Source of the DNA: CAYOCE01 sp964402405
GTDB lineage: Bacteria; Pseudomonadota; Alphaproteobacteria; UBA7879
Direction of reading: 5' to 3'
Length of the DNA stretch: 16,307 nt
Assembly (NCBI GenBank): GCA_964402405.1
Contig: CAYOCE010000031.1
Coordinates: 1 to 16,307 of the forward strand
Part shown: in pieces, positions 1 through 7,539 of the stretch
Position numbering within the stretch: the stretch's first letter is position 1
Layout of the letters: the number at the start of each line of letters is the position of its first letter
Made by a program: the position numbers and the translations under genes
Notes under the pieces: generated by a model
Seen by the model: only the letters and a program-made list of their open reading frames with translations
The model's database searches: none
What the model was told of the DNA's origin: nothing

Positions 1-76
1 GTCCCCATCGTCTAGAGGCCTAGGACACCGCCCTTTCACGGCGATAACAGGGGTTCGAATCCCCTTGGGGACGCCA
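1..76 (+). tRNA. tRNA-Glu (anticodon TTC)
   Basis: The full cloverleaf can be folded. The acceptor stem GTCCCCA pairs with TGGGGAC at 66-72, the D arm starts at 10, the anticodon TTC lies at 35-37 in loop 33-39, and the T arm has loop TTCGAAT at 54-60. The discriminator base is G73 and CCA is encoded at 74-76. The sequence closely resembles bacterial tRNA-Glu. One oddity is that the outermost anticodon-stem pair is C28-A44, a mismatch where a C-G pair is usual. The gene starts at the first base of the window, so its promoter is not visible. Confidence 0.96.
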
Positions 77-120
77 TATTTGGCTGTCATTGTTTATTAA
101 TTTATCATTAGTTCACTGGT

Positions 121-148
121 AAAAAAAGAGAGGGCAAATGCCCCCTCC
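121..148 (-). terminator. Rho-independent terminator of the WASP-like gene
   Basis: Read on the minus strand, arms at 139-143 and 132-136 (GGGCA/TGCCC, two-base loop) are extended by a further three pairs (145-147 with 128-130) after one mismatch. They are followed by a run of T residues (the A tract at 121-127). It lies about 45 bases beyond the stop codon of the minus-strand gene at 195-2357. The plus-strand side has only a short T run (TTTT at 153-156), so use as a terminator for the tRNA gene is weaker. Confidence 0.75.
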
Positions 149-194
149 CTAATTTTATGAACGTCTTTAGTTTATGGATGAGGAGTTATTATCC

Positions 195-2357
195 TCACCA
201 CTTTTCTTCATCTTCTGAAACCTCAACCCTCTTATTTCTTGCTAACTTAGCTTGTAACTCTGCCATCATATCTCCACGACTAGCCTTAGCGTTCTGAACA
301 TCTTTTTCCGTAATGGCATACTTTTTAAGAATACTCATTAGGGCTGGTATCGCCTTGGCACTTTTCAGGAACTTATAATAATTCCCTTTTCCGATGGCAG
401 TTAACACCTTTTCTTTGTCTTGGGTGCTTCCAGCCTCTATTATTTTAGATTCTTGTGCTGAAGCCAAAGGCGTAATACTAGCCTCATCCACCAGTTCTGC
501 TTGTTTTGCTTCTATGGCAGCAAGAGCATCAGCTGTAAAGGGAATAACCCCTGGGATAGTCGCAGATATGGACATCCTAGCCCCTGCCCCTAAAGGAGGA
601 GGTGGTGGTGGCGGAGGAGGAGGTGGTGGTGGTGGTGGCGGAGGTGCCCCTGTCGGTGCAGAAGGAGCCACCGGCTTATTTTCAGCCCTAGATTCAGAAG
701 CTCCTCCAGAGACTGATCCCAGGTTAATTCCTGCCCTTTTAGATTCTATTGGAAAGTTCATCACTAATTCTCTTTGATCCTCAGCACCCAACTGACTAAA
801 GAGATTCTTATGCCCGATAATATATTTTTCGAGAGCCTCTTTTTGATTTTCTTTACTTATTGTACTCCAAGTACGCACTACTATCTGATCAATCATGTTG
901 CTTGACTTCATCAGTTCTGATTTAGCTTCTTTCAAAACATCATCCAATGATTTTATAGCAACAACAGGCGCCGCTGTTAACGATTGTTTCTTCTCAGCAG
1001 CTGCTCTAATCGAAGCTAGAAAGTCTTGCCGACTAGGAGGAGTAGCTGGAAGAGAATCCGGCCTAACGTTACTTGGAGGAGGAGGTGGTGGTGGCGGAGG
1101 TGGTGGTGGCGGAGGTGGCACCATGGCATTAGAGGATAGCACAGGCTCGACAGGTTTAGCCATATCCTTTGGTGTAGGGGCTGTTGTTATGGCATGATTA
1201 ATGACAGAATCAATGCTTGCCGTCGTTGCTTCCGAAGAAACTGAGGATGTATCAGATGATGACTCTATACGCCTATTTCCTGCCATAGGAAGACCTGAAG
1301 CAGACAAGGAATGCATAGAATTAGCTCTATGCAATCCACCCTGATTACCATCTATCATTGTTGCAGGGGACAGTGAAACAGAGTGACCTCTACCTCTTGA
1401 TCTAACGGGAGTCTCTGCTGGTGGCGTTTGCAAATGAGCATGTTGCTGTTCCTTTATTTTTTCCCATAAGTCTTTTTGGGCAATATCCATGGCCTTCATA
1501 TAATCTTTCACATTTTTATCTTTACCTTCAAAAGGCTCTAACCTTTTTTGAAGGTCGTGTATTTTATGCAATCTATCGTCTGTATCCAGCCGTGTATCAT
1601 GGAATATTTCTTGATATTCCTTCCAAAGGACTTCAACTTTTTCACTATCACTAGTATGTAATGATTCAACGGCTGGTAAAGCCTCATGAGCAAAATGTGT
1701 GGATGGAGTCTGAAGATCTCTACTGAGTTCAGCTGCAGGTGCAACAGGGGTAGGCTCTCTTAATTCTGGGGGCATAACGTTATCATGGTGCTTTAGATCC
1801 ATAGGCTCTAATGCATCTGACGATGTGGTTCTTTCCCCATGATTCAGGACGTTATTTACAATTCTCCTCTTTTCTTCGAAGCGCTCTAAGGCATACGCTT
1901 TGTTAGGATCCTTTGCTTCCAATTGACCATTTTTTCTTGGCTCCTTTGATGGTCTGAAATCTCCTGCATTAAGTCTTGTGTTAAAATAATCTAGTAAGTC
2001 CCCCAATCTATTTAAGCGCTCAAATTCTTTTAATAAGGAGAGATTACCTGGATGGGTAGCATTCTTATTTCCCTTTCGAAGAAGAGGATTTCTAAAGTCT
2101 CCGACAGTTTTGGCTCCCTCCATTATGCATTTTTTTTGTAGATCTTCCTCTAGCGCACATTTAATCGCTAAGTCTAGGTCTTTACCACATGCCGAGGCAC
2201 TGCAATTGAAATATGCCTTAGTGCTCTTAAAGGAGCTTCCTGCAGCATTTTTAACAACAATGTGTTGCAAAGAGGATTGCTGGGCGTTTGTATCACAGAT
2301 CTCAGCTGCCAAAATGAGTGTGACAATATGGGCAACAGTTAAGATTTTTTTATTCAT
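195..2357 (-). CDS. Exported proline-rich WH2/WASP-like protein, candidate actin assembly factor
   Basis: A 720-residue protein starting at an ATG preceded by a GGGGGAG ribosome-binding site. Residues 1-25 look like a Sec signal peptide (basic start, hydrophobic core, cleavage after Thr-Asn-Ala). The N-terminal part has four cysteines (52, 57, 67, 77) and charged helical stretches around 240-310. Residues 345-390 are Ser/Thr-rich. Two uninterrupted proline tracts follow, 414-428 (15 Pro) and 572-588 (17 Pro). A WH2-like motif (Arg443, Phe446-Leu447, Ile450-Arg451, Lys456-Lys457) lies right after the first. The C-terminus has an amphipathic basic helix (Met697-Met698 to Arg710) and ends with an acidic stretch and a terminal Trp720. 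In eukaryotic WASP and rickettsial RickA, poly-proline recruits profilin, WH2 binds G-actin and the acidic-Trp tail binds Arp2/3; the helix also resembles the Ena/VASP F-actin-binding motif. Function is inferred. No autotransporter or other anchor domain is seen, so how it would cross the outer membrane is unknown. Confidence 0.7.
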   Translation of the reverse strand: MNKKILTVAHIVTLILAAEICDTNAQQSSLQHIVVKNAAGSSFKSTKAYFNCSASACGKDLDLAIKCALEEDLQKKCIMEGAKTVGDFRNPLLRKGNKNATHPGNLSLLKEFERLNRLGDLLDYFNTRLNAGDFRPSKEPRKNGQLEAKDPNKAYALERFEEKRRIVNNVLNHGERTTSSDALEPMDLKHHDNVMPPELREPTPVAPAAELSRDLQTPSTHFAHEALPAVESLHTSDSEKVEVLWKEYQEIFHDTRLDTDDRLHKIHDLQKRLEPFEGKDKNVKDYMKAMDIAQKDLWEKIKEQQHAHLQTPPAETPVRSRGRGHSVSLSPATMIDGNQGGLHRANSMHSLSASGLPMAGNRRIESSSDTSSVSSEATTASIDSVINHAITTAPTPKDMAKPVEPVLSSNAMVPPPPPPPPPPPPPPPSNVRPDSLPATPPSRQDFLASIRAAAEKKQSLTAAPVVAIKSLDDVLKEAKSELMKSSNMIDQIVVRTWSTISKENQKEALEKYIIGHKNLFSQLGAEDQRELVMNFPIESKRAGINLGSVSGGASESRAENKPVAPSAPTGAPPPPPPPPPPPPPPPPPLGAGARMSISATIPGVIPFTADALAAIEAKQAELVDEASITPLASAQESKIIEAGSTQDKEKVLTAIGKGNYYKFLKSAKAIPALMSILKKYAITEKDVQNAKASRGDMMAELQAKLARNKRVEVSEDEEKW

Positions 2358-2511
2358 AGGCTCCCCCGAGTTATAATTTTTTTATCGATTTATTCTTAAT
2401 ACTTAAGTGTGACATGAAGCATCAGAAATTGTCAAGGATACGTGAGAGGGGTTACAAGGCCTACGCGCAAAAATTTTGTGGGCTTCAAGCTTTTGTAGTA
2501 AAAGTATATCT

Positions 2512-2551
2512 GTGTAGCGCTACGCGCTACACCCCGTAAAGTATTGAAAAT
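2512..2551. repeat. 40-base palindromic repeat, copy 1 (left of the gap)
   Basis: It begins with a 9-bp perfect hairpin (2512-2520 with 2524-2532, loop TAC) that contains the self-complementary decamer GTAGCGCTAC at 2514-2523. It is followed by CCCCGTAAAG and an AT-rich end. An identical 40-base copy lies directly on the other side of the N run. Confidence 0.9.
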
Positions 2552-2651
2552 NNNNNNNNNNNNNNNNNNNNNNNNNNNNNNNNNNNNNNNNNNNNNNNNN
2601 NNNNNNNNNNNNNNNNNNNNNNNNNNNNNNNNNNNNNNNNNNNNNNNNNNN
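2552..2651. other. Assembly gap (100 N)
   Basis: Exactly 100 ambiguous bases, the conventional placeholder for a scaffold gap of unknown size. Both flanks end in the same 40-base sequence, so the gap was probably caused by this repeat. The real distance could be larger, zero or negative (overlapping contig ends). Confidence 0.98.
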
Positions 2652-2691
2652 GTGTAGCGCTACGCGCTACACCCCGTAAAGTATTGAAAAT
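2652..2691. repeat. 40-base palindromic repeat, copy 2 (right of the gap)
   Basis: Identical over all 40 bases to 2512-2551, with the same 9-bp hairpin (2652-2660 with 2664-2672). It may be a true second tandem copy or the same copy seen from both contig ends. Confidence 0.9.
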
Positions 2692-2693
2692 AC

Positions 2694-2733
2694 AAGGATT
2701 ATAGAAGGTGATACCGCGTAACGTTACAGGGGT
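2694..2733. repeat. Imperfect direct repeat unit 1 with GTAACGTTAC palindrome
   Basis: The unit starts AAGGATT, continues through ATAG and GATACCGCGTAACGTTACAG, and ends in a G run. The decamer at 2718-2727 is its own reverse complement. A second unit of the same design lies 62 bases downstream. Confidence 0.75.
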
Positions 2734-2754
2734 GCACTTCAGGCCTTATGAATA

Positions 2755-2794
2755 AAGGATTTATAGGTTTTGATGCCGCGTAACGTTACAGGGA
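2755..2794. repeat. Imperfect direct repeat unit 2 with GTAACGTTAC palindrome
   Basis: It matches unit 1 (2694-2733) in the AAGGATT start, the TATAG segment and the GCCGCGTAACGTTACAGGG core, with a few substitutions in between. The decamer is at 2780-2789. Together with unit 1 and the 40-base repeats, it fills most of the spacer downstream of trmB; I see no gene in 2358-2819. Confidence 0.75.
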
Positions 2795-2819
2795 TATATT
2801 GTGGTTCATAACAGGGATA

Positions 2820-3506
2820 TCAACCTATCTTCTGATACCGTAAAAACCGCCCTACCCGCCCTTGCTCCAGCGCCTTCTTCTGATATCGAGTCTGAACCCA
2901 AGTTTCAGGTTCTACAGCCCAAGTTTCAGGATCTGGATTTAGCCATTTGAAATCGGGGCACTTGGACATATGATCCACCATCCAATCAAAGTAATCCGCA
3001 TGATCTGTTGCTAACTGCAGGATCCCCCCAGGCTTTAGAACCCTTGATATTTTAGCTAGATTTTCGGGAGAAATGAATCGGCGTTTATTATGCCGAGCCT
3101 TGGGCCAAGGATCCGGAAATAATAAGAATAGGTGATCTAAGGAGGTATCAGGAAATGTCTCCAGAAAGACCCGGGCATCTCCTTTAAAGATACGAATGTT
3201 TTGAAGGTTATTATTTTCTATATGTTGTAGTAGGCTTGCGACACCATTCAAGAAAGGCTCGCATCCAATGTACCCTGTATCTGGCGCCAACGCTGCCTGA
3301 TGGGCCAGGTGCTCCCCTCCCCCAAACCCAATCTCTAGAACGATTTTTGTGGGCGTATGAGGGAATAAATGGGTTAAATCCAACTGTGCATCAGGCAAGT
3401 CAATTTTAACCTCAGGCCATAAGGTTTCCATCAACCGTTGGTTGGTGACTCTAAGAGGTCGGCCCTTCGTTCGACCATAGAAGATGGGAGTATTTATTTG
3501 GTTCAT
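2820..3506 (-). CDS. trmB: tRNA (guanine-N7-)-methyltransferase
   Basis: A 228-residue protein of normal family length. TrmB uses S-adenosylmethionine to make 7-methylguanosine at position 46 of tRNA variable loops, in the cytoplasm. The glycine-rich SAM-binding loop LEIGFGGGEHL is at residues 57-67. The family signature FPDPWPKARHNKRRF is at 130-144, and a Thr-Arg-Tyr substrate motif with a basic tail is near residue 205. It starts at ATG 3506 with no strong ribosome-binding site, 49 bases after the stop of the upstream beta-barrel gene. No terminator is visible in that gap, so the two are probably co-transcribed. Palindromic repeats follow its stop codon. Confidence 0.96.
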   Translation of the reverse strand: MNQINTPIFYGRTKGRPLRVTNQRLMETLWPEVKIDLPDAQLDLTHLFPHTPTKIVLEIGFGGGEHLAHQAALAPDTGYIGCEPFLNGVASLLQHIENNNLQNIRIFKGDARVFLETFPDTSLDHLFLLFPDPWPKARHNKRRFISPENLAKISRVLKPGGILQLATDHADYFDWMVDHMSKCPDFKWLNPDPETWAVEPETWVQTRYQKKALEQGRVGRFLRYQKIG

Positions 3507-3555
3507 ATTGTTAGTATTTCAAAGTGAATTAGAAAACTTTCTCACCCTAAAGTAC

Positions 3556-5907
3556 TCAGAACACATACGCAATACCCAGCATGAATTTTTTGTTGTCAGG
3601 ACCCAAGGTGCTTTGCAGAGTGGCATTACTCATATTAACCTTTTTGTAAAGTTCATAGGTGTAGTCCCCGCGAATACTCAGATTCTTATTAATAAAGGCC
3701 TCGAGCCCTCCGCCTACCGCTAACCCATAGATGATTCTGCCAAAGTTTTGAGGGATGGTAAACTGGGAATTAGGAGCCCCAACGCCATCATGGGTTATCC
3801 TACTGACAATTCCTCCGATACGGCCATAAACGAGATTTCCTTGTCCAAAGGTAAAGCCTGGTCTGAAAGCCAACGTCAAACTAGACCTTAATTTATCAGT
3901 GCGCTTTTCTGCTGTATAAGACTCCTCGATCATTTTATTACCAAAGGAGATCCCTGCTTCTCCTCCCAAGTAAATGCTATTGGTTTGCTCGCCATACCCT
4001 AGATACAGATCCCACCCTGGCGTCAGGGATTGTGTTGTGGATTGGATCGTTTGGGTCGATGTCACCGATTTCTTCGACACACCTAAGGCAGACATGGAAG
4101 GACCTGTTCCCACGTATAATCCAACGGGGATCTGCCCTAAATTTTCCCGACTATTGGGGCCAAACATGGGGGAGAATTTATAGGAAAGCCCTATCAAAAA
4201 TTGGCTGAGTTTTGGCGCCACTGTGGTGGTTTGAAGAATAGTAGGGCTACTTAAAGACGCCCCTGACTGCCCTAAAACCTGATAGAAAATATAGTGATAA
4301 TCCAGCCTTAAAGATAAATGATCATCCAGGGCTGCCTCAAGACCTACGCCCATCAGGGTACCACTCATATTCGTTTTGCGCCCTCCACTAAACCCATAAT
4401 TCGGACTGGTACCTGCCATGATTTTATGCCGCAAATCTGTTCCCACACCGCCCACACTTCCATACACCATAACCTCGGGCGCCAGGTAGGCACCTACGCG
4501 GGCAAGGGCTCCGTATATAATTGTCATGGTATCTTGATACCTCGTATAGGGCACGCCTGAAACAGAGGCACGTGTATGTCCTTCTAAATTCGAAAATTGG
4601 ACAAAGGGCTCAAGACCAAAATAAAATTTACCAAACCCAAATCCATACCCCATATGCAGGGATGCAATGCCGCCGTCCAGGCCCTGGTTTAGGGTATAGG
4701 CAGTGCCATTATTATTAGTCATGGTCGTGGTTGTTTTAATACCCGCACTTCCATGGCCCAACTGTCCTCCCATATAAAATCCAATCCCCACATCAGCGAA
4801 AGGAACATCCCCTCCCATGAATTCCGGACCAGGAGGGGGCGGTGGCGTTTTTGCCGCAGCATACCCTGCATTAATATGCTGGGTAGAGGAAGAAGCCGGT
4901 TGATACGTCACTTTAGGCTGTTTGTTTTCCAGCATGGGCCCAGGACTTTGAATCTCTCCACTGCCTTCCCCCAAAGTCAAAATAAACTTAGCAGGGCTTG
5001 TATTTCGTTGGGGCAAGGTAAATTTTCCCAATACCCCTGTTCCTGGTTGTACCTTCAAGATTAAGCTTGTGGATTTTGGATCGGATTCATCGATCACATA
5101 GTTTTCAATAACCCCCCCACTTTTGTCCTTAAGATTAGAACTGACCCAATCAAACTTGGGCATTTCTATAATAATTTCATGGGTGTATCCATTTTCTCGA
5201 ACTGTAAAAGCGCCTGATTTTGCCAGAGTCAACGTTAAAACAGTTTTAGGGCCATTTTCTTCGATTGTCAGGTCTGTTACTAATTTTGGCAAAGAAGACT
5301 CCTCAAAAGGATTGGCCTCTTTATTCGCCACATGTAAGGATTCTGTCAGATACTCCCTACTTTCAGGGATATTCTCACTTTGCTCTGCAGAGGGTGCTGA
5401 GGGAGCATCTAGCTCGGGGTTTTGTTGGGGAGGCTCTGGAGAGACCTCTTGCTCAGGCACTTTTTGGGGGGATTCTGGAGCATCATTTGAGGGGGGAACA
5501 TTTGGATTCATTTCAAAATCCACGACGTATCTCTTTCCTCCATTTTTCCCATCGAGGGTAAAGCTTTTTTTGACACGCGTCCCCGGCGTTGTTTGCACTT
5601 GAAGAGTATAGAATCCATCATCTCCTACCACAGGAGTTACAGATTTCACCAACTTATGACTTTGGGAAACGATCTTACGGGCATCCAAAGACTTATCGAT
5701 TGCCCTAATAATAAAACTACCCTCTTCTTTTTGATCCACATTCAAATCAGCATTCTGATTTAGATCCAGAACCATGCGGGTATTACCCCCCTCACCCCCA
5801 AAGCGAATGCCATTGACGCGAACAGCACTATCCGCATGCACTTCAAGTTTCTCCTGAAATCCATAGATTAGAATGAGTAATAGAAATGTGAAATAATTTC
5901 TCCCCAT
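3556..5907 (-). CDS. Outer-membrane protein with two AMIN-like domains and two tandem beta-barrels
   Basis: I place the start at ATG 5907, which has AAGGGGAG just upstream; an in-frame TTG at 5943 would add 12 residues before the signal peptide. The 783-residue product has a signal peptide (about 1-25, cleavage after Val-His-Ala). A first AMIN-like beta domain (about 28-134, with GGNTRMVLDL) is followed by a Pro/Glu-rich linker (136-185), a second AMIN-like domain (about 206-312) and a low-complexity linker with five prolines (near 355). Two consecutive opacity-type 8-stranded barrels follow (about 370-580 and 594-783). Each barrel ends in a beta signal, FLIGLSYKF and the C-terminal FMLGIAYVF. 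AMIN domains usually bind peptidoglycan or place envelope machines in the periplasm, so a bridge between wall and outer membrane is plausible. Specific function is unknown. Confidence 0.75.
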   Translation of the reverse strand: MGRNYFTFLLLILIYGFQEKLEVHADSAVRVNGIRFGGEGGNTRMVLDLNQNADLNVDQKEEGSFIIRAIDKSLDARKIVSQSHKLVKSVTPVVGDDGFYTLQVQTTPGTRVKKSFTLDGKNGGKRYVVDFEMNPNVPPSNDAPESPQKVPEQEVSPEPPQQNPELDAPSAPSAEQSENIPESREYLTESLHVANKEANPFEESSLPKLVTDLTIEENGPKTVLTLTLAKSGAFTVRENGYTHEIIIEMPKFDWVSSNLKDKSGGVIENYVIDESDPKSTSLILKVQPGTGVLGKFTLPQRNTSPAKFILTLGEGSGEIQSPGPMLENKQPKVTYQPASSSTQHINAGYAAAKTPPPPPGPEFMGGDVPFADVGIGFYMGGQLGHGSAGIKTTTTMTNNNGTAYTLNQGLDGGIASLHMGYGFGFGKFYFGLEPFVQFSNLEGHTRASVSGVPYTRYQDTMTIIYGALARVGAYLAPEVMVYGSVGGVGTDLRHKIMAGTSPNYGFSGGRKTNMSGTLMGVGLEAALDDHLSLRLDYHYIFYQVLGQSGASLSSPTILQTTTVAPKLSQFLIGLSYKFSPMFGPNSRENLGQIPVGLYVGTGPSMSALGVSKKSVTSTQTIQSTTQSLTPGWDLYLGYGEQTNSIYLGGEAGISFGNKMIEESYTAEKRTDKLRSSLTLAFRPGFTFGQGNLVYGRIGGIVSRITHDGVGAPNSQFTIPQNFGRIIYGLAVGGGLEAFINKNLSIRGDYTYELYKKVNMSNATLQSTLGPDNKKFMLGIAYVF

Positions 5908-5976
5908 AGACTCCCCTTGTTTTTTTCTTTTATGATAGGACAAAAATAAAAGGTATACAATCTGAAAAGTTTTTTC

Positions 5977-6005
5977 TTTACAAAAGGATTTTGTTTTAGG
6001 ATAGT
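5977..6005 (+). promoter_or_regulatory. Predicted sigma70 promoter of the MFS transporter
   Basis: TTTACA at 5977-5982 (-35, five of six consensus bases) and GATAGT at 6000-6005 (-10, four of six) are separated by 17 bases. This would give a leader of roughly 35 bases before the ribosome-binding site AGGAGG of the gene at 6046. It lies in the 138-base divergent region shared with the beta-barrel gene. Confidence 0.45.
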
Positions 6006-6045
6006 GTCAACACAGTAAAGAATTCAACTTTGTTAGGAGGAAATA

Positions 6046-7371
6046 ATGAAAAAGAGCTTTACAGATACTAGAAAGCACATTCCAATCGCAACTGCCATGC
6101 TTGGCCATGCTCTTGAACACTACGAGGTCACTCTTTATGGGTTTTTCGCTGTTATCCTGGCCCCTATATTTTTCCCTAATTTCAGCACAACCGCAGGTCT
6201 AATTGCCAGCATGGGCGTGTTCGCCATGGGGTTTGTGATGCGTCCCTTGGGGGGAATTGTTTTTGGTCATTTTGGGGACAAATATGGACGCAGAAAATGT
6301 CTTCTTTACACTGTTCTACTCGCATCCATTCCCACCATCATCATAGGATTACTACCAACTTACGCGGCAATTGGTGTTGCAGCACCCCTTGTTCTAATTG
6401 TATGCAGACTCCTTCAAGGATTTAGTCTTGGTGGGGAGTATTGGGGAGCCTTAATATTTGTAGCCGAGCATTCTCACGAGAAAAAAATGGGGCTACTTGG
6501 TAGTATTCTTTGCACAACAGGCTACATAGGAGCCATTTTTGGAACATTGATGGGGGCTTTGTTTACTCTTCAAATTATGCCTCAATGGGGATGGCGTTTT
6601 CCCTTTATTATTGGAGGGGTTCTGGGATTAGGAATTTATTTTTTAAGGCGTAATCTTCCAGAGACTCCCGTATTGCAAGAACAGGCAGCCATAGCAAGAA
6701 CGAAGCGCTCTCCTCTATTCAATGTATATAAAAGGGGAATAAGAAATCCTCTCTGCGTTTTAATAATGGGTGGTTTCAGTGCAGTGCCACTTTACTTAGC
6801 CTCTATTTACTTAAACCCTCTTCTTGTTACAAAGTTTGGACTTTCCATGTCTCAGATGATGCTTGTTCACGGGGTTTTGCTTGTAATGGCCGGAGGAACC
6901 ATGCCTTTGTGGGGATACTTTGCTGATAAAGTAGGATTTTCTAAGTGGATGATTTTGTCTGCTTCAATTCTTTGTGTAATTTCTATTCCTCTTTTTTCTT
7001 TGGTGACTACAGATTCTTTGGTCAATATTTTTATCTTACAAATTACACTTTGCGTTTTGGGATCTTCTTATCACTCAGCCCTTGGGGGATTCTTTACATC
7101 TTTATTTCCTCCTTTGGAACGCTATAGCGGTATTGCCTTCCATTCCACTCTAGGAGCGGCTTTATTTGCAGGAACAGCGCCGCTTATTGCAACAAGCTTA
7201 GTAAGTTGGACGGGAAACCCTCTTGCTCCCTCCTTTTTTCTTATGACTCTTGCTTTTATAACTGTTATAGCAATATTCCTAGCAAAACCTATTAATCAAA
7301 GGACTTCTGTGGTGCCAGCAAAAAAAAATCAGGAAAAAACTAAAGACGAGTCGTTTTCAAAGGTAATTTAA
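6046..7371 (+). CDS. MFS transporter, metabolite:H+ symporter (ProP/ShiA-like) family
   Basis: A 441-residue integral inner-membrane protein with about 12 hydrophobic segments, the normal size of the family. The MFS loop motif GHFGDKYGRRK is at residues 74-84, between membrane segments 2 and 3. The RLLQGFSLGGEYWGA segment at 121-135 is typical of the MHS group, which imports compatible solutes such as proline and betaine or organic acids with protons. The substrate cannot be told from sequence. The N-terminus is unambiguous: AGGAGGAAATA directly precedes the ATG. The tail (from about 415) is hydrophilic and Lys-rich, as expected for a cytoplasmic end. A LysR-type regulator follows on the same strand after 261 bases and could control it, though that link is inference. 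Confidence 0.9.
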   Translation: MKKSFTDTRKHIPIATAMLGHALEHYEVTLYGFFAVILAPIFFPNFSTTAGLIASMGVFAMGFVMRPLGGIVFGHFGDKYGRRKCLLYTVLLASIPTIIIGLLPTYAAIGVAAPLVLIVCRLLQGFSLGGEYWGALIFVAEHSHEKKMGLLGSILCTTGYIGAIFGTLMGALFTLQIMPQWGWRFPFIIGGVLGLGIYFLRRNLPETPVLQEQAAIARTKRSPLFNVYKRGIRNPLCVLIMGGFSAVPLYLASIYLNPLLVTKFGLSMSQMMLVHGVLLVMAGGTMPLWGYFADKVGFSKWMILSASILCVISIPLFSLVTTDSLVNIFILQITLCVLGSSYHSALGGFFTSLFPPLERYSGIAFHSTLGAALFAGTAPLIATSLVSWTGNPLAPSFFLMTLAFITVIAIFLAKPINQRTSVVPAKKNQEKTKDESFSKVI

Positions 7372-7448
7372 TTAGCTTGAATATCGTCTGAATATGGGCG
7401 CGAATTGAAATCTTCTTTGTAGTTACTTCAAGGAAAATTAAGATCTCT

Positions 7449-7477
7449 TTGATAATGTAAATTTAAGGTATTATTAT
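7449..7477 (+). promoter_or_regulatory. Predicted sigma70 promoter of the LysR-type regulator
   Basis: TTGATA at 7449-7454 and TATTAT at 7472-7477 (each five of six consensus bases) are separated by 17 bases. The expected transcript start is near 7484, giving a leader of about 150 bases before the regulator gene. An inverted repeat lies inside that leader. Confidence 0.5.
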
Positions 7478-7539
7478 CTTCAACTAAATTGGCTTTCATT
7501 TTGGGGAAGAGGTGGTTTGAAAGAATAAATTCTGATCGC

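Noticed and set aside
394..1197. Two plus-strand frames with long glycine runs (394-777 and 895-1197)
   Set aside because: They are the complement of the poly-proline tracts of the minus-strand gene; no ribosome-binding sites or other protein-like features.
2512..2691. The 40-base repeats as target-site duplications of an insertion sequence hidden by the gap
   Set aside because: Forty bases is too long for a usual target duplication and nothing of a transposase is visible on either flank; contig-end overlap is simpler.
2512..2794. Possible CRISPR array in the repeats around the gap
   Set aside because: Repeat units are of two types, imperfect and irregularly spaced, spacers are not comparable in size, and no cas genes are nearby.
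5123..5602. Plus-strand frame of 159 codons opposite the AMIN/beta-barrel gene
   Set aside because: It is antisense to the Pro/Glu-rich linker and AMIN parts; composition reflects the complement, and no ribosome-binding site is seen.
5908..5943. Upstream TTG start for the AMIN/beta-barrel protein
   Set aside because: It would put 12 charged residues before the signal peptide, while the ATG at 5907 has a strong ribosome-binding site.
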